64,000 nt of DNA from Zavarzinella sp. (GCA_041399155.1 JAWKTI010000005.1:310001-374000); one strand, 5' to 3'; numbered from the stretch's first letter, positions 24,187-32,704 are shown. A program made the numbers and translations. The notes: generated by a model from the letters alone, not told the origin.

Positions 24187-25746
24187 ATGAAAATCCTCTC
24201 ATTTTCGACTGTGCTTATCCTTGCATCGGTTGTCGGTGCCGCACCGATCCATGTTCCCAAAGATCATCAGACAATTCAGGCAGCCATCGATGCGGCTAAA
24301 CCAGGTGATATCGTGCTGGTGGCACCCGGAAAATATCTGGAACGCCTGAAATTGAAGCCGGGAATCACTTTACGCAGTTCCGGAGAAGAACCTCACAAAT
24401 CAGAACGCGTGTGGGAGCGTGCCAAGGTAACCATTATTGATGGCGGGGGAACGAATGGCAACGCACCCGGCGTGCAGATGGCAGAAAATTCGGTACTGGA
24501 AGGGTTTACCATCACGAATGTGGGCAAGTACGATGAGGCAATCTGGCAAAAACATGCCACCACGCAAGGTGAAGAACTGGGCGATGAGGAGGGATCGGTG
24601 CAGGCGGAAGGCACCATTCCTGCGATCAGTATCCCCAATGTCACCTGCCAGGTAATGCGGTGTGTGGTACATCATAATGGCGATGTGGGTATCGCCGTTT
24701 CTGGTAAAGGACCAGCACCTGCACACGCACTGGTAACGCTGAATCACTGTTACCGCAATATGGGTGGTGGGATTGGTGTGGCGATGAATGCAGAACCAAT
24801 CATCCTGGAAAACCTTTGTGAAGAGAATCTGCGGGCAGGAATCGGTTGTCGCCAGGCCAACCCCACCATTCAGAAAAATATCTGCAAAAAAAATATTCGG
24901 GCGGGAATTGGCTGTCGCGAAGGTGCCCAGCCGATCATTCGAGAAAATAAATGCTCCCAGAATCTGCGGGCAGGAATTGGCATACGAATGGAAAACACCA
25001 AGCCGATTGTCCTGCGAAATGAGTGCTTTGAAAATGAAATGGCGGGAATTGGCTGTCGTGACGGGGCAAGTCCGGTCATTCGAGATAATCACTGTCACCA
25101 CAACAAGATGGCGGGAATCGGCTGTCGAGATGGGGCAAAACCCCTGATTATCGGGAATGAATGCCGAGACAACAAAATGGCGGGGATCGGCATGCAGGGG
25201 AAAGCCAATGCCACTATCATGAACAACCAGGTTCACGATAATCTTCTGGTGGCGATTGGGGTGACCGAAGAATCCACGGCGACCATCATCAGCAATGTCC
25301 TTTCACGCAAAGGTGGGATGCCCCCACTTCTGGCGGTAAAAGACCAATCAACTGCCCACATTCAGAAAAACCAGTTCCATGGCGGTGGGGTCGCGGGCCT
25401 GCTGATTCAGGGAAAAGTGACCGTACTGCAAAATGAATTTACAGGAATTGGTGAAAAACAGGGTACGGCGATCTGGATCTGGGAAAAATCCGATGCCACC
25501 ATACAAGAAAACCGGATTTCTGGATATCGCACAGCCGTTCGGGCAGGCAAATCGGCCGTTCTGATAGTGGGAAATCACGCAGAGCAATTTCAGGGTACTG
25601 CCTTCTCCATTGCAGATTGCCCCACCGCTGTTATCACAGGGAACCGTGGCTGCACCGATCACAACAAAGTCAAGCTGGTTGAGGTCACTGGCATGCCGGG
25701 GATTACCCACGATAATGAGCTGGAAACCACCCCACTCCGAAAGTGA
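24187..25746 (+). CDS. Exported right-handed parallel beta-helix protein
   Basis: This 519-residue protein has a signal peptide (MKILSFSTVLILASVVGAAP) and then IHVPKDHQTIQAAIDAAKPGD, the classic entry to a pectin-lyase-like beta-helix. From about residue 190 it carries seven or more rungs of about 23 residues with the wording N-x-C-x-x-N-x-x-AGIGCR-x-G-x-x-P-I-I. The rung cysteine and the AGIG turn recur in register and would stack as ladders. It resembles NosD/CASH-type carbohydrate-binding helices. No clear catalytic residues are visible. ATG 24187 is chosen because the signal begins there. It is probably periplasmic or surface-bound and acts on polysaccharide. Confidence 0.88.
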   Translation: MKILSFSTVLILASVVGAAPIHVPKDHQTIQAAIDAAKPGDIVLVAPGKYLERLKLKPGITLRSSGEEPHKSERVWERAKVTIIDGGGTNGNAPGVQMAENSVLEGFTITNVGKYDEAIWQKHATTQGEELGDEEGSVQAEGTIPAISIPNVTCQVMRCVVHHNGDVGIAVSGKGPAPAHALVTLNHCYRNMGGGIGVAMNAEPIILENLCEENLRAGIGCRQANPTIQKNICKKNIRAGIGCREGAQPIIRENKCSQNLRAGIGIRMENTKPIVLRNECFENEMAGIGCRDGASPVIRDNHCHHNKMAGIGCRDGAKPLIIGNECRDNKMAGIGMQGKANATIMNNQVHDNLLVAIGVTEESTATIISNVLSRKGGMPPLLAVKDQSTAHIQKNQFHGGGVAGLLIQGKVTVLQNEFTGIGEKQGTAIWIWEKSDATIQENRISGYRTAVRAGKSAVLIVGNHAEQFQGTAFSIADCPTAVITGNRGCTDHNKVKLVEVTGMPGITHDNELETTPLRK

Positions 25747-25892
25747 GTAGTGGATCCGCTTAAGGCCCCACCGCTGAATAACGGGTCGCGATTCCTGATC
25801 CTATCGCTTACCTAAGCCACTTGCAGCCGACTTCACTTTTAAAAATGTTCTGAGCGGTAGTCGTCCGCTCCATGCCTTGGTTTCAAAACAGT

Positions 25893-26804
25893 TCACCACC
25901 AACTTTCTCTATTATTTTGCCAATTATCCAGAGATTCTCTACGTTGGCGCCAAGTGGAAGGGATACCATCCAGGCCTGTTCGCATAGCTAGAATACCTCC
26001 TACGATGGCGCAGGTTGTATCTCGATCGCCAAGACCTCTTACAGTTGACCAGATGGCCTCTTCATAATTATTGAAATGCCTTGAAGCAACCCACAAACAA
26101 AAAGGAACTGTATCTTGAGATGACATGGCTGTACCGTTACCCAGTGCTGAAACAGCCGTTTCGATTGAATAAGAAAAAGGAAGATTAATTGCTCTACCAA
26201 TTTTGTTCCGTGTGTCAGATTCAGGTATGTTAGCGTAGATATAACTTAATAATGAGTAATCATCTAATTCAACCAACCTATTATTCCACATCCATGCTGA
26301 TGCCAAAGCAACTGCCAAGGCCCCCATTTGTCCCTCTACATTTGAATGTGTAATCTCTGCCGACAATATTGCATTGATTCTTAGCGCATCAATGTCATCG
26401 GAAAAAAATGCGCCAAGCGGCGCTATGCGCATTGCAGCTCCGTTACCATGGGAGCCCTTGCCGTCAAACACTGCTCTTGAGATGGACTTCCAGTTTTCAC
26501 CATTATTCAAGGCTTGTAGGATACGGTGGGCTGTACCACCATAACCACGACTAGGGTTTATCTGATAATATGCTGCAAACCGTTCGGCCAATCTTTCTTG
26601 ATTGACCTGGCCAAACTCTTGTAATATTTCAAATAGTGCAATAGCCATAATCGAATCATCTGTTATATGCCAAGGAGTGGCGGGGATATTTCTACATTCG
26701 ATATTAGAAATCACATCTTCTACATGGCCAAAAAATTGTTGCCCGAATGCATCACCCACAGATAAGCCTTCTAATGAAATCATAGCCCTTTCAATTGGAT
26801 TCAT
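25893..26804 (-). CDS. ADP-ribosylglycohydrolase family protein
   Basis: This 303-residue protein has the three metal-binding blocks of the DraG/ARH family: WHITDDS near residue 50, SHGNGAAMRIAPLGAFF in the middle and GLGDRDTTCAIVGGILA near the C-terminus. These binuclear-metal enzymes remove ADP-ribose from proteins, DNA or small molecules. TDDS replaces the usual TDDT. The region is more AT-rich than its neighbours. ATG 26804 is used; a GTG at 26825 is possible, and neither has a good ribosome site. Another family member lies at 62281-63375, only distantly similar. Confidence 0.9.
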   Translation of the reverse strand: MNPIERAMISLEGLSVGDAFGQQFFGHVEDVISNIECRNIPATPWHITDDSIMAIALFEILQEFGQVNQERLAERFAAYYQINPSRGYGGTAHRILQALNNGENWKSISRAVFDGKGSHGNGAAMRIAPLGAFFSDDIDALRINAILSAEITHSNVEGQMGALAVALASAWMWNNRLVELDDYSLLSYIYANIPESDTRNKIGRAINLPFSYSIETAVSALGNGTAMSSQDTVPFCLWVASRHFNNYEEAIWSTVRGLGDRDTTCAIVGGILAMRTGLDGIPSTWRQRRESLDNWQNNRESWW

Positions 26805-26880
26805 AAGCGTGCAACCATATCTCACATCTAACGGGTTTTCAATTGTGCAGAGTAGCGGAGAGGATAATAAGAGACTCGTG

Positions 26881-26970
26881 CTTCAATCGATTACTTAGTC
26901 GACCTGTGGCCGTCACCTTTACTATATGCTCTATAGTCTACCCGGTTAAGTTAGCCTCTGGCTGGCTTAA
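26881..26970. repeat. Direct repeat, left copy
   Basis: It shares with 27553-27640 a 31-base identical core (26907-26937 and 27578-27608) and about 90 bases of looser similarity, including a Clal-like ATCGAT and a CTTA end. It lies just downstream of the 168-residue gene. Confidence 0.75.
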
Positions 26971-27473
26971 AGTTCAAGCGAAGCAGTGTCGTGTTCGGTC
27001 CTTGCAGTCAATGCCTCATGTGCGGAGATGTCGTTGGACATGATGTACAGTTGAAGGCTGTGCCGACCACATGCCGCTAGTAGCTCCGGTGGGAATTCTA
27101 ATTCCATCTGGTCTTGGTCCATACGAACTTCGACGAACAGACGTAGCGACAAGCCCGTCGCACGCATCACTGCAATGACCTCCGGTGACCGCCGGTCGAA
27201 AAATTCGCTGGTGGCCAAGAACGCTTCCATCACGCCCCGGAAGAATGCCTCAGTTTGTGCACCAGCGTCGGCAGTCTTGTCAACATGGTCATAGTCATTG
27301 TATCGCACGACTGCGAAGTACACCATGCCAGACACCCACTCTCCGCCATCCGCGAGTGTCGCATAGACCTCATCGGATCGAATGTTGAGCGGCGCAATAA
27401 ACTCGGCGGCTGTTACACCCCGCCCGTCACCTCGGGATGCTTGAAGCCCGATAAGGATCGAGCCGACTGACAT
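26967..27473 (-). CDS. Unrecognised protein (168 aa)
   Basis: ATG 27473 has AGGAG eight bases upstream and opens MSVGSILIGLQASRGDGRGV. The protein is soluble and mixed alpha/beta, with FIAPLNIRSDEVYATLADGG, MVYFAVVRYNDYDHVD and ELEFPPELLAACGRHSLQLY. No known motif or signal peptide is seen. An upstream extension of the frame to 27776 would run through the direct repeat and into the next gene, so it is rejected. The gene is bracketed by direct repeats at 26881-26970 and 27553-27640, which suggests a mobile cassette or a duplication. The neighbour at 27734-28177 is also unrecognised. Confidence 0.6.
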   Translation of the reverse strand: MSVGSILIGLQASRGDGRGVTAAEFIAPLNIRSDEVYATLADGGEWVSGMVYFAVVRYNDYDHVDKTADAGAQTEAFFRGVMEAFLATSEFFDRRSPEVIAVMRATGLSLRLFVEVRMDQDQMELEFPPELLAACGRHSLQLYIMSNDISAHEALTARTEHDTASLEL

Positions 27474-27552
27474 TGATTGTGTCTCCTGTGACCAACCTGG
27501 GTGCGATTGAGCAGTCTCGCGGTGTGCATGTTTTAAATAAAACGATCTCTGC

Positions 27553-27640
27553 TCCAATCGATCACTCAAGTCGCCTTTGGCCGTCACCTTTACTATATGC
27601 TCTATAGTGGACTCTAGTAAGTTCAGCAACCAGCTTAATG
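27553..27640. repeat. Direct repeat, right copy
   Basis: The core TGGCCGTCACCTTTACTATA (from 27578) continues identically to GCTCTATAGT at 27608. It lies about 80 bases upstream of the 168-residue gene, in the gap between two genes. Confidence 0.75.
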
Positions 27641-27733
27641 TAAAATTAACTCGCTCACAGTCAACACGCTCACCATGGCTTAGGACAATATTGTGTGTCG
27701 TTCCATCGTCTGATTCAGCATGCCTTGGTTTAC

Positions 27734-28177
27734 TCAATCGCTGAACCCTGGGAATATGCTGGCGACGAGATTCCAAGCATTCTCAAACTCTAAGGATTCA
27801 AACGCGGCAGCACCGGCAATATCTTGCATGAATATTCTCGCCGGAATTCCGTTGGCCCAAAACTCGATTTGCCGATAGCTGCTATTTGGATCATCGGGCT
27901 CATGTTTTGCATCGGCAGTGGCTAGTGCCTGGGCCAGAGCACTTCCGACGGCTGCAAGTTGTTCGTCGGAAATCTTGTCGTACCAATGCCAGAACCAGCC
28001 AGTTGCCCCATCGCCGGATTCGTGGATCGACTCTTCAGCATACCCAGTTGGCTCTATTCGACGTCGAATGTGCCTGAGACGTCCACTCGCAAATCGTGGC
28101 GTCTCGCGCATGATGAGGTAATCGTCTTTCGTGAGGGATAGGTGGGCGCCTTCGTTGTGCTGTTTAAACTTCTGCAT
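27734..28177 (-). CDS. Unrecognised protein (147 aa)
   Basis: This 147-residue protein reads YLIMRETPRFASGRLRHIRR, RIEPTGYAEESIHE and a Trp-rich GWFWHWYDKIS, and ends with FENAWNLVASIFPGF. It has no signal peptide or membrane segment. The pattern is protein-like and well folded, but I do not recognise the family. It precedes the 168-residue gene on the same strand with a 260-base gap that holds a direct repeat. Small unknown pairs of this kind are sometimes effector/immunity sets, but nothing here shows that. Confidence 0.6.
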   Translation of the reverse strand: MQKFKQHNEGAHLSLTKDDYLIMRETPRFASGRLRHIRRRIEPTGYAEESIHESGDGATGWFWHWYDKISDEQLAAVGSALAQALATADAKHEPDDPNSSYRQIEFWANGIPARIFMQDIAGAAAFESLEFENAWNLVASIFPGFSD

Positions 28178-28657
28178 TACGCGAACCCGTACGGCTACAA
28201 ACTATTATTGAGTGGGTCTGCTTGCGACCGATCCACTGTATCTGGTTGCGAATCAGGCATTTGCGACTGGGTGACGGTGCGATCAGGATCGTTGGCAGGG
28301 TCGTGGGTGGCCATGTGGGATGCCTCATTATCATTCGTAGTCCACTTTAACAACATCCCCAGGGGATCACAAGTTGGTAAATGAGAATATTTTCAGTAAC
28401 TACATAAAAACTGATTTGCTTATGCACAAGTATATGACATGTAATAAAATGACATATAATCTAATCGCCGTTATGGGATTTTTCTCTTTGCCGAATTTTC
28501 ACTGCCCACTGTTCGATACTGTCCAGCATTGATTCAGATTCTACCATAATTGGAGATAAGATTCTCATTTTGAAGAATTGTTCTTCGGTGGGAGTCTATT
28601 CTTGGCCTGAGCGATTGTGGTGATTGCCGGGCTGAAGTCATATCCAGGGAGAAATGT
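28178..28657. other. Gene-free stretch before the heme protein pair
   Basis: There is no supported gene. It includes a dyad element at 28382-28395 and an AGATTCTCATTTTG half-site at 28559-28572. A rightward frame of 80 codons (28142-28384) has no ribosome site and overlaps the start of the leftward 147-residue gene, so it is not called. Confidence 0.5.
28382..28395. promoter_or_regulatory. TGAGA-N5-YTCA dyad, copy 4
   Basis: TGAGAATATTTTCA, preceded by AAA, lies 263 bases before the first heme protein. No nearer gene is obvious. Confidence 0.35.
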
Positions 28658-29059
28658 ATGAAATTGTGGAAAGCCGGCGTTGCCGGGGTACTCGCTGTGG
28701 CATTGGTTGCTGTAACCACTGCAGATGAAGCTCTGAAAATCAAAGACGTGATGAAAGCTGCTTACGGGAAAGGCGGTTTGAAGACCACCGTTGGCAAAGA
28801 ACTGAAAGCCAAATCTCCCGACTGGGATGCAGTGGCAACTCAAGCCAAAACCTGGGTCAGCGCTTCCGAATCACTGGGCAAAAACACCCCACCCAAGGGC
28901 ACCGCAGAAAGCTGGAAAGAAAAATGCGAAGCTTACGTGAAAGCAGCCAAGGATCTGGAAGCCGCAGCAGGCAAGAAAGATCTGAAAGCAGCAAACGCCG
29001 CTTTTGCAGTGTTGACCAATGGCAAAACCTGTGGCGGCTGCCACGGCTCCCACAAGTAA
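28658..29059 (+). CDS. Exported cytochrome c'-like protein, CxxCH at the C-terminus
   Basis: This 133-residue protein has a signal peptide (LWKAGVAGVLAVALVAVTTADE) and a four-helix style body. A single C-terminal heme site, CGGCH (126-130), lies three residues from the end. That layout, helical bundle plus terminal CxxCH, is the cytochrome c'/c556 family. ATG 28658 has AGGGAG ahead. A paralogue follows 33 bases later with the same order of blocks (PPKGTAESWKEK against PPKGTDDEWKEK). It probably carries or senses small ligands or electrons in the periplasm. Confidence 0.85.
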   Translation: MKLWKAGVAGVLAVALVAVTTADEALKIKDVMKAAYGKGGLKTTVGKELKAKSPDWDAVATQAKTWVSASESLGKNTPPKGTAESWKEKCEAYVKAAKDLEAAAGKKDLKAANAAFAVLTNGKTCGGCHGSHK

Positions 29060-29092
29060 GCTGAAATTGTTGGTTCTGTTGAAGGTTGATTG

Positions 29093-29497
29093 ATGATGAA
29101 ATACGCTCGATTTGCAGTTGGCTTTAGTTTCCTTGCTCTCCTTGGCATGATGATTCAGGCAGATGAGAAGTTGAAAGACATCAAAACCTGCATGAAAACA
29201 CTTGCTTCTGGGCGGGATAGTTTGAAAAACTCTGTGAAGTCTTCGTTAAGCAAAAAAGACTGGTCTGCTCTGGAAAAACAATCCGAGCAGTGGGTTTCAA
29301 TTGCGGAAACATTGACGAAAAGCAAGCCACCCAAGGGCACAGATGATGAATGGAAGGAAAAAACAGAAGCATTTCTGAAATCTGCGAAGAAATTGCAGGA
29401 TGCCTCTGGCAAGAAAGACTCGGCCATTGCAAAAGAAGCATACGCAGAATTAACCAACCCGAAAACCTGCGGTGGCTGTCATTTAGCCCACCGTTAA
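29093..29497 (+). CDS. Exported cytochrome c'-like protein, paralogue of the previous gene
   Basis: This 134-residue protein begins MMKYARFAVGFSFLALLGMM, a signal peptide. The body repeats the upstream protein's plan, including SKPPKGTDDEWKEKTEAFLK and the C-terminal CGGCH followed by LAHR. Start codons TTG 29090, ATG 29093 and ATG 29096 stand in a row; GAAGG seven bases before 29093 favours it. The pair ends at a strong terminator, so they form a two-gene operon that arose by tandem duplication. Confidence 0.85.
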   Translation: MMKYARFAVGFSFLALLGMMIQADEKLKDIKTCMKTLASGRDSLKNSVKSSLSKKDWSALEKQSEQWVSIAETLTKSKPPKGTDDEWKEKTEAFLKSAKKLQDASGKKDSAIAKEAYAELTNPKTCGGCHLAHR

Positions 29498-29542
29498 GCA
29501 CCCACTTTTCTGCTGCTTGCATTCAATACATTCGAACAACGC

Positions 29543-29576
29543 ACAGCTCTGTGGAATCACAGAGCTGTTTTTGTTT
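29543..29576 (+). terminator. Strong Rho-independent terminator
   Basis: ACAGCTCTGTG (29543-29553) and CACAGAGCTGT (29558-29568) form a perfect 11-bp stem with a GAAT loop, followed by a T-rich tail (TTTTTGTTT). It closes the heme protein operon. Confidence 0.9.
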
Positions 29577-29643
29577 ACATGGAATTTCAATTCACCCATC
29601 CTGTATAAGTATCTCACTTGGTATGCTTTAATCAGGGTGAAGT

Positions 29644-29952
29644 GTGCAAAATCAGATGGTCAAACTCGTTCTCAAAATTGCAGCAGTCCATTTTTTGGCT
29701 GTCCTCACAGAATTTTCGTTCGCACTTAGCCTGCTTACAGTTAATGTTGAACCTACTCCATTTGTTCTTGCGGCAGCAGATATTTTTGAGGCTCTTTGTC
29801 ACCCAATGCTCTTGTTTGCCAAACCTGCACCTGAGTGGGTATTGTTCTTGCTGATTATTGCAAACAGCTTATTTTGGGGAATTTCTCTCGCTTTCGCTTA
29901 TCGCTGTATTGTTACAATCTACGTGCGGATGAGTCTTTCTAAACTTGGATAG
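29644..29952 (+). CDS. Small membrane protein of unknown function
   Basis: This 102-residue frame has two or three hydrophobic segments (LKIAAVHFLAVLTEFSFALS, FVLAAADIFEALCHPMLLF, WVLFLLIIANSLFWGISLAF) and a basic end. The GTG start has AGGGTGA four bases upstream; ATG 29656 is the alternative. I do not recognise a family. The composition is convincing for a membrane protein, but the ribosome spacing is poor. Confidence 0.5.
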   Translation: MQNQMVKLVLKIAAVHFLAVLTEFSFALSLLTVNVEPTPFVLAAADIFEALCHPMLLFAKPAPEWVLFLLIIANSLFWGISLAFAYRCIVTIYVRMSLSKLG

Positions 29953-29997
29953 TACCGAATTTATTGAAGTCATTATGTGAATTTTGGGAAGGAATTG

Positions 29998-30011
29998 TGA
30001 GATCATTCTCA
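29998..30011. promoter_or_regulatory. TGAGA-N5-YTCA dyad, copy 5 (perfect palindrome)
   Basis: TGAGA-TCAT-TCTCA is a near-ideal inverted repeat, 114 bases upstream of the O-antigen ligase-like gene. The TCAT centre is the only non-symmetric part. Confidence 0.5.
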
Positions 30012-30124
30012 TCTTTCTCCAATTGTGGGCTGTACCGGTTCCCGATTTTTTTGTATTGACCAACTGGGTAAACTTTGGCGATAGTGTGTCATCATCTGTT
30101 TGGCACCACGTGGGATTTTTTCGC

Positions 30125-31459
30125 ATGTTGACGGCAGCCGGCTTTCTGACACTCGCACTCGTTATCCTGATCACCCTGGTGTGGTTGCACGACAAGGGTT
30201 TTCACCGTGGATTGCGGATCAGCCTGATGTTTGCTTTTCTGCTGGTTCCCTGGTGGCTGCAGGTGCAGGTACGGTCGATTGAAATGAATGCCGCCACCAC
30301 CGTTGGCCTGACTGTGTTGGCCATTGCCCTGTTTCGCCCGTTTCAGGGGCTGACTACTCGCTGGATCTTTGCCGATCTTATTGTTGGCTTGCTGGTTGCC
30401 ACCACTGTAATATCCGACCTGAACAACAAAATTCTGATTCCCACCCGCTCGCTGGAAGTGGCTCTTACCTGGCTTTTACCGTATGTGATGGGGCGACTAT
30501 TTATCCAGAAACCGGAGGATTTGCTCTCCGTGCTACCTTACCTGTGCATTTTTGTGCTGCTAATTGGTGGCTATGCCCTCGTGGAAGCCTTCGGCAAAAA
30601 AAATGTACTGGCAGATCTGCTGGGAATGAAGTGGGAGCGGGCCAGTGATGCAGAACTATATCGCTGGGGTCTGTTGCGGGCCCGTGGACATACCACCCAC
30701 CCGATTTACTTTGGGTTACTGATGGTGCTGGTGTTACCCTGGCTGTTGCTTGCAAGTCGTCAGACAATGCGTGGTTACGGTCAGGATTGGTGGATTGCCA
30801 CCATCCCACTGGCAGCATTAGCGACCTTTGTCACGGTTTCCCGTGCAGCACAACTGGCGATGGGGATTGTTTTCGGAGCCGACCTGTTCTTTCGCCACCC
30901 ACGCTGGCGGGCACCTATGTTCCTGATGGCACTGGTGGCTTTCGGTGGCTTTGTTGCATTTCGGGCAGAAATTCTGGACGCACTGAGTAAGTATGCGGGC
31001 GAAACCGATACCGCCGAACATTTTGTGGTGATTGAAGGGAAAAAACACCCCTATTCCGGTACTTTGCACCGCGATCTGCTTGACCTGGTGTACGCACGGG
31101 CGATTGATGAATGTGGCTGGTTTGGCTATGGTTCCACGTTGAAGGATATCCCGGTCGATTCCCGCATGGATGAACGCTTTAAGTCCATTGATAACCACTA
31201 CTTAAAGATCTTGATCATCAACGGTTACGTGGGAGTCTTCACGCTGGCAGTGCTGATCGCACTGGGGTGTTTTTACCTGGCTGCCGAAGCATTGTACGGT
31301 GGCTATCCTGTCCGCGATTGGGCAGGGGGAATGTTTGGTGCGTTCCTTGCCGTCGCCATTGCGTTACGCGGGGTGGCATTCGAGCCAGATTTTTCCTGTT
31401 TCTGGATGTTTACGATCGGAGTTGCTGGATCCCTCCGCACCGCACGGCTAAGAAAATGA
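30125..31459 (+). CDS. O-antigen ligase/polymerase-like membrane protein
   Basis: This 444-residue protein has about 10-12 hydrophobic segments and a large outside loop (about residues 280-370). The loop holds EGKKHPYSGTLHRDLLDLV and then FGYGSTLKDI and DNHYLKILIINGYVGVF, the conserved end of Wzy/WaaL-type proteins. These polymerise or attach polysaccharide chains outside the membrane. ATG 30125 has GGGA eight bases upstream. The frame is open back to 29984, so a longer N-terminus with one more helix is possible. It lies upstream of the palindrome array and two sugar-assembly genes. Confidence 0.82.
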   Translation: MLTAAGFLTLALVILITLVWLHDKGFHRGLRISLMFAFLLVPWWLQVQVRSIEMNAATTVGLTVLAIALFRPFQGLTTRWIFADLIVGLLVATTVISDLNNKILIPTRSLEVALTWLLPYVMGRLFIQKPEDLLSVLPYLCIFVLLIGGYALVEAFGKKNVLADLLGMKWERASDAELYRWGLLRARGHTTHPIYFGLLMVLVLPWLLLASRQTMRGYGQDWWIATIPLAALATFVTVSRAAQLAMGIVFGADLFFRHPRWRAPMFLMALVAFGGFVAFRAEILDALSKYAGETDTAEHFVVIEGKKHPYSGTLHRDLLDLVYARAIDECGWFGYGSTLKDIPVDSRMDERFKSIDNHYLKILIINGYVGVFTLAVLIALGCFYLAAEALYGGYPVRDWAGGMFGAFLAVAIALRGVAFEPDFSCFWMFTIGVAGSLRTARLRK

Positions 31460-31470
31460 GAGCATACTCA
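31457..31470. promoter_or_regulatory. TGAGA-N5-YTCA dyad, copy 6
   Basis: TGAGAGCATACTCA overlaps the stop codon of the ligase-like gene (TGA at 31457-31459) and precedes the palindrome array. Confidence 0.35.
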
Positions 31471-31495
31471 TCAAATCAAATCTCATGAGTTTTCC

Positions 31496-31897
31496 CACGG
31501 GCGGGACGCCCGTGCAACGGTTCACCAATGAGTATTTACAGTTCAACGTAACATGGGCGTCTCGCCCATGAGTTTTTCACCACGGGCGGGACGCCCGTGC
31601 TACGATTCACCAATGAGTATTTACAGTTCAACGTAACATGGGCGTCTCGCCCATGAGTTTTCCCACGGGCGGGACGCCCGTGCTACGTTTTACCAAGTAA
31701 GTAAAGCCTTACGTACCATCTACGGTTCAACAAGTTACTACTTCCCTGCGTAACATGGGCGTCTCGCTCATGACTTTTACACCACGGGCGGGCACCCTAC
31801 GGTTAACCAATGAGTTCTTATGCCCTACGTAACATGGGCGTCTCGCCCATGAGTTTTACACCACCATGACTTTTACACCACGGGCGGGACGCCCGTG
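31496..31897. repeat. Array of nine alternating palindromes with 83-85 base period
   Basis: Two palindromes alternate. Type A is CACGGGCGGGACGCCCGTG at 31496, 31581, 31664, 31783 (decayed) and 31879. Type B is CATGGGCGTCTCGCCCATG at 31552, 31637, 31754 (one mismatch) and 31833. The first units repeat with a period of 83-85 bases, and their linkers (TACGATTCACCAATGAGTAT and AGTATTTACAGTTCAACGTA) are also conserved. Later units have lost parts. It lies between two exopolysaccharide genes. It is a tandem REP/BIME-type structure with no coding. Confidence 0.9.
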
Positions 31898-31981
31898 CTA
31901 CGATTCACTTATTAAAAATACGACTTTGAAAATTCGCTTATACAGCGGGGAAAAGAGAAGACTGTTGCTAAGCAAACAGGT

Positions 31982-32704
31982 TTAATAAGCACCGCGGCCA
32001 GAAAATACTGCGGGGAAGGTCAACAGAATCAATTTGAAATCGTACCAAATCGATCGTTCGCGGATGTATTCAATGTCCAAATCGACCTGCTGGTGGAAAT
32101 CGAGGTCCGCCCGGCCGCTGACCTGCCAGATGCAGGTGAGACCTGGGGTGACATTCAGTCGCCGGCGTTGCCGCAGGCTGTATCGCTCGACTTCTGGTAT
32201 CACCGCTGGACGTGGCCCAACGAGAGTCATTTCCCCTACCAGTACATTCCAGAGTTGTGGTAATTCGTCGATACTGGTTTTTCGCAGGATCTGACCAATC
32301 CATGTAACTCGTGGGTCGCGTGTCATCTTGAAAGTGATCGAATTATTGTGCTTGTTCATTTTCATCAGTGCTTGCTTGCGGGCTTCCGCATCAACCACCA
32401 TGGAGCGAAACTTCACAAACTCAAACACTCGACCGCCCAGCCCAACACGCTTCTGGCGGAAGAAAATTGGCCCACCGTCGGTAAATTTGATCAGTAAGGC
32501 AACAACAAGAAAGACCGGTGATAAGACCACAATCGCTGCCGCAGAAACAACAATGTCTACAGTGCGCTTCAGCACCTGGTATTCTGCAGATTCCCCCACC
32601 CATGTGTGAATCCGTAATGGAACAACGTTGTCTGTGGCAATTCGCACAGAACTCATCGCTGGCTCTGCATAGGTTCGAGAATGGGAATATTCTTTTGCGA
32701 GCAT
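31982..32704 (-). CDS. Bacterial sugar transferase (initiating glycosyl-phosphate transferase)
   Basis: This 240-residue member of the WcaJ/RfbP C-terminal family has one hydrophobic segment (VDIVVSAAAIVVLSPVFLVVALLI). The catalytic block follows: PIFFRQKRVGLGGRVFEFVKFRSM, LRKTSIDELPQLWNVLVGEM and VGPRPAVIPEVERYSLRQRRR. The DELPQ and RPA motifs are intact. It puts the first sugar phosphate on undecaprenyl phosphate and so starts exopolysaccharide assembly. ATG 32704 is tentative; upstream ATG 32770 and a GTG at 32776 are possible, and none has a strong ribosome site. Confidence 0.92.
   Translation of the reverse strand: MLAKEYSHSRTYAEPAMSSVRIATDNVVPLRIHTWVGESAEYQVLKRTVDIVVSAAAIVVLSPVFLVVALLIKFTDGGPIFFRQKRVGLGGRVFEFVKFRSMVVDAEARKQALMKMNKHNNSITFKMTRDPRVTWIGQILRKTSIDELPQLWNVLVGEMTLVGPRPAVIPEVERYSLRQRRRLNVTPGLTCIWQVSGRADLDFHQQVDLDIEYIRERSIWYDFKLILLTFPAVFSGRGAY

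Noticed and set aside
27474..27776. Longer N-terminus for the 168-residue protein
   Set aside because: The extension passes through the direct repeat and overlaps the neighbour gene; AGGAG stands before ATG 27473.
28142..28384. 80-codon rightward frame
   Set aside because: No ribosome site, and it overlaps the start of a better-supported leftward gene.
31496..31897. Possible CRISPR array because of regular repeats
   Set aside because: The linkers between palindromes are themselves repeated, not unique spacers, there are two alternating palindromes and no cas gene is near.
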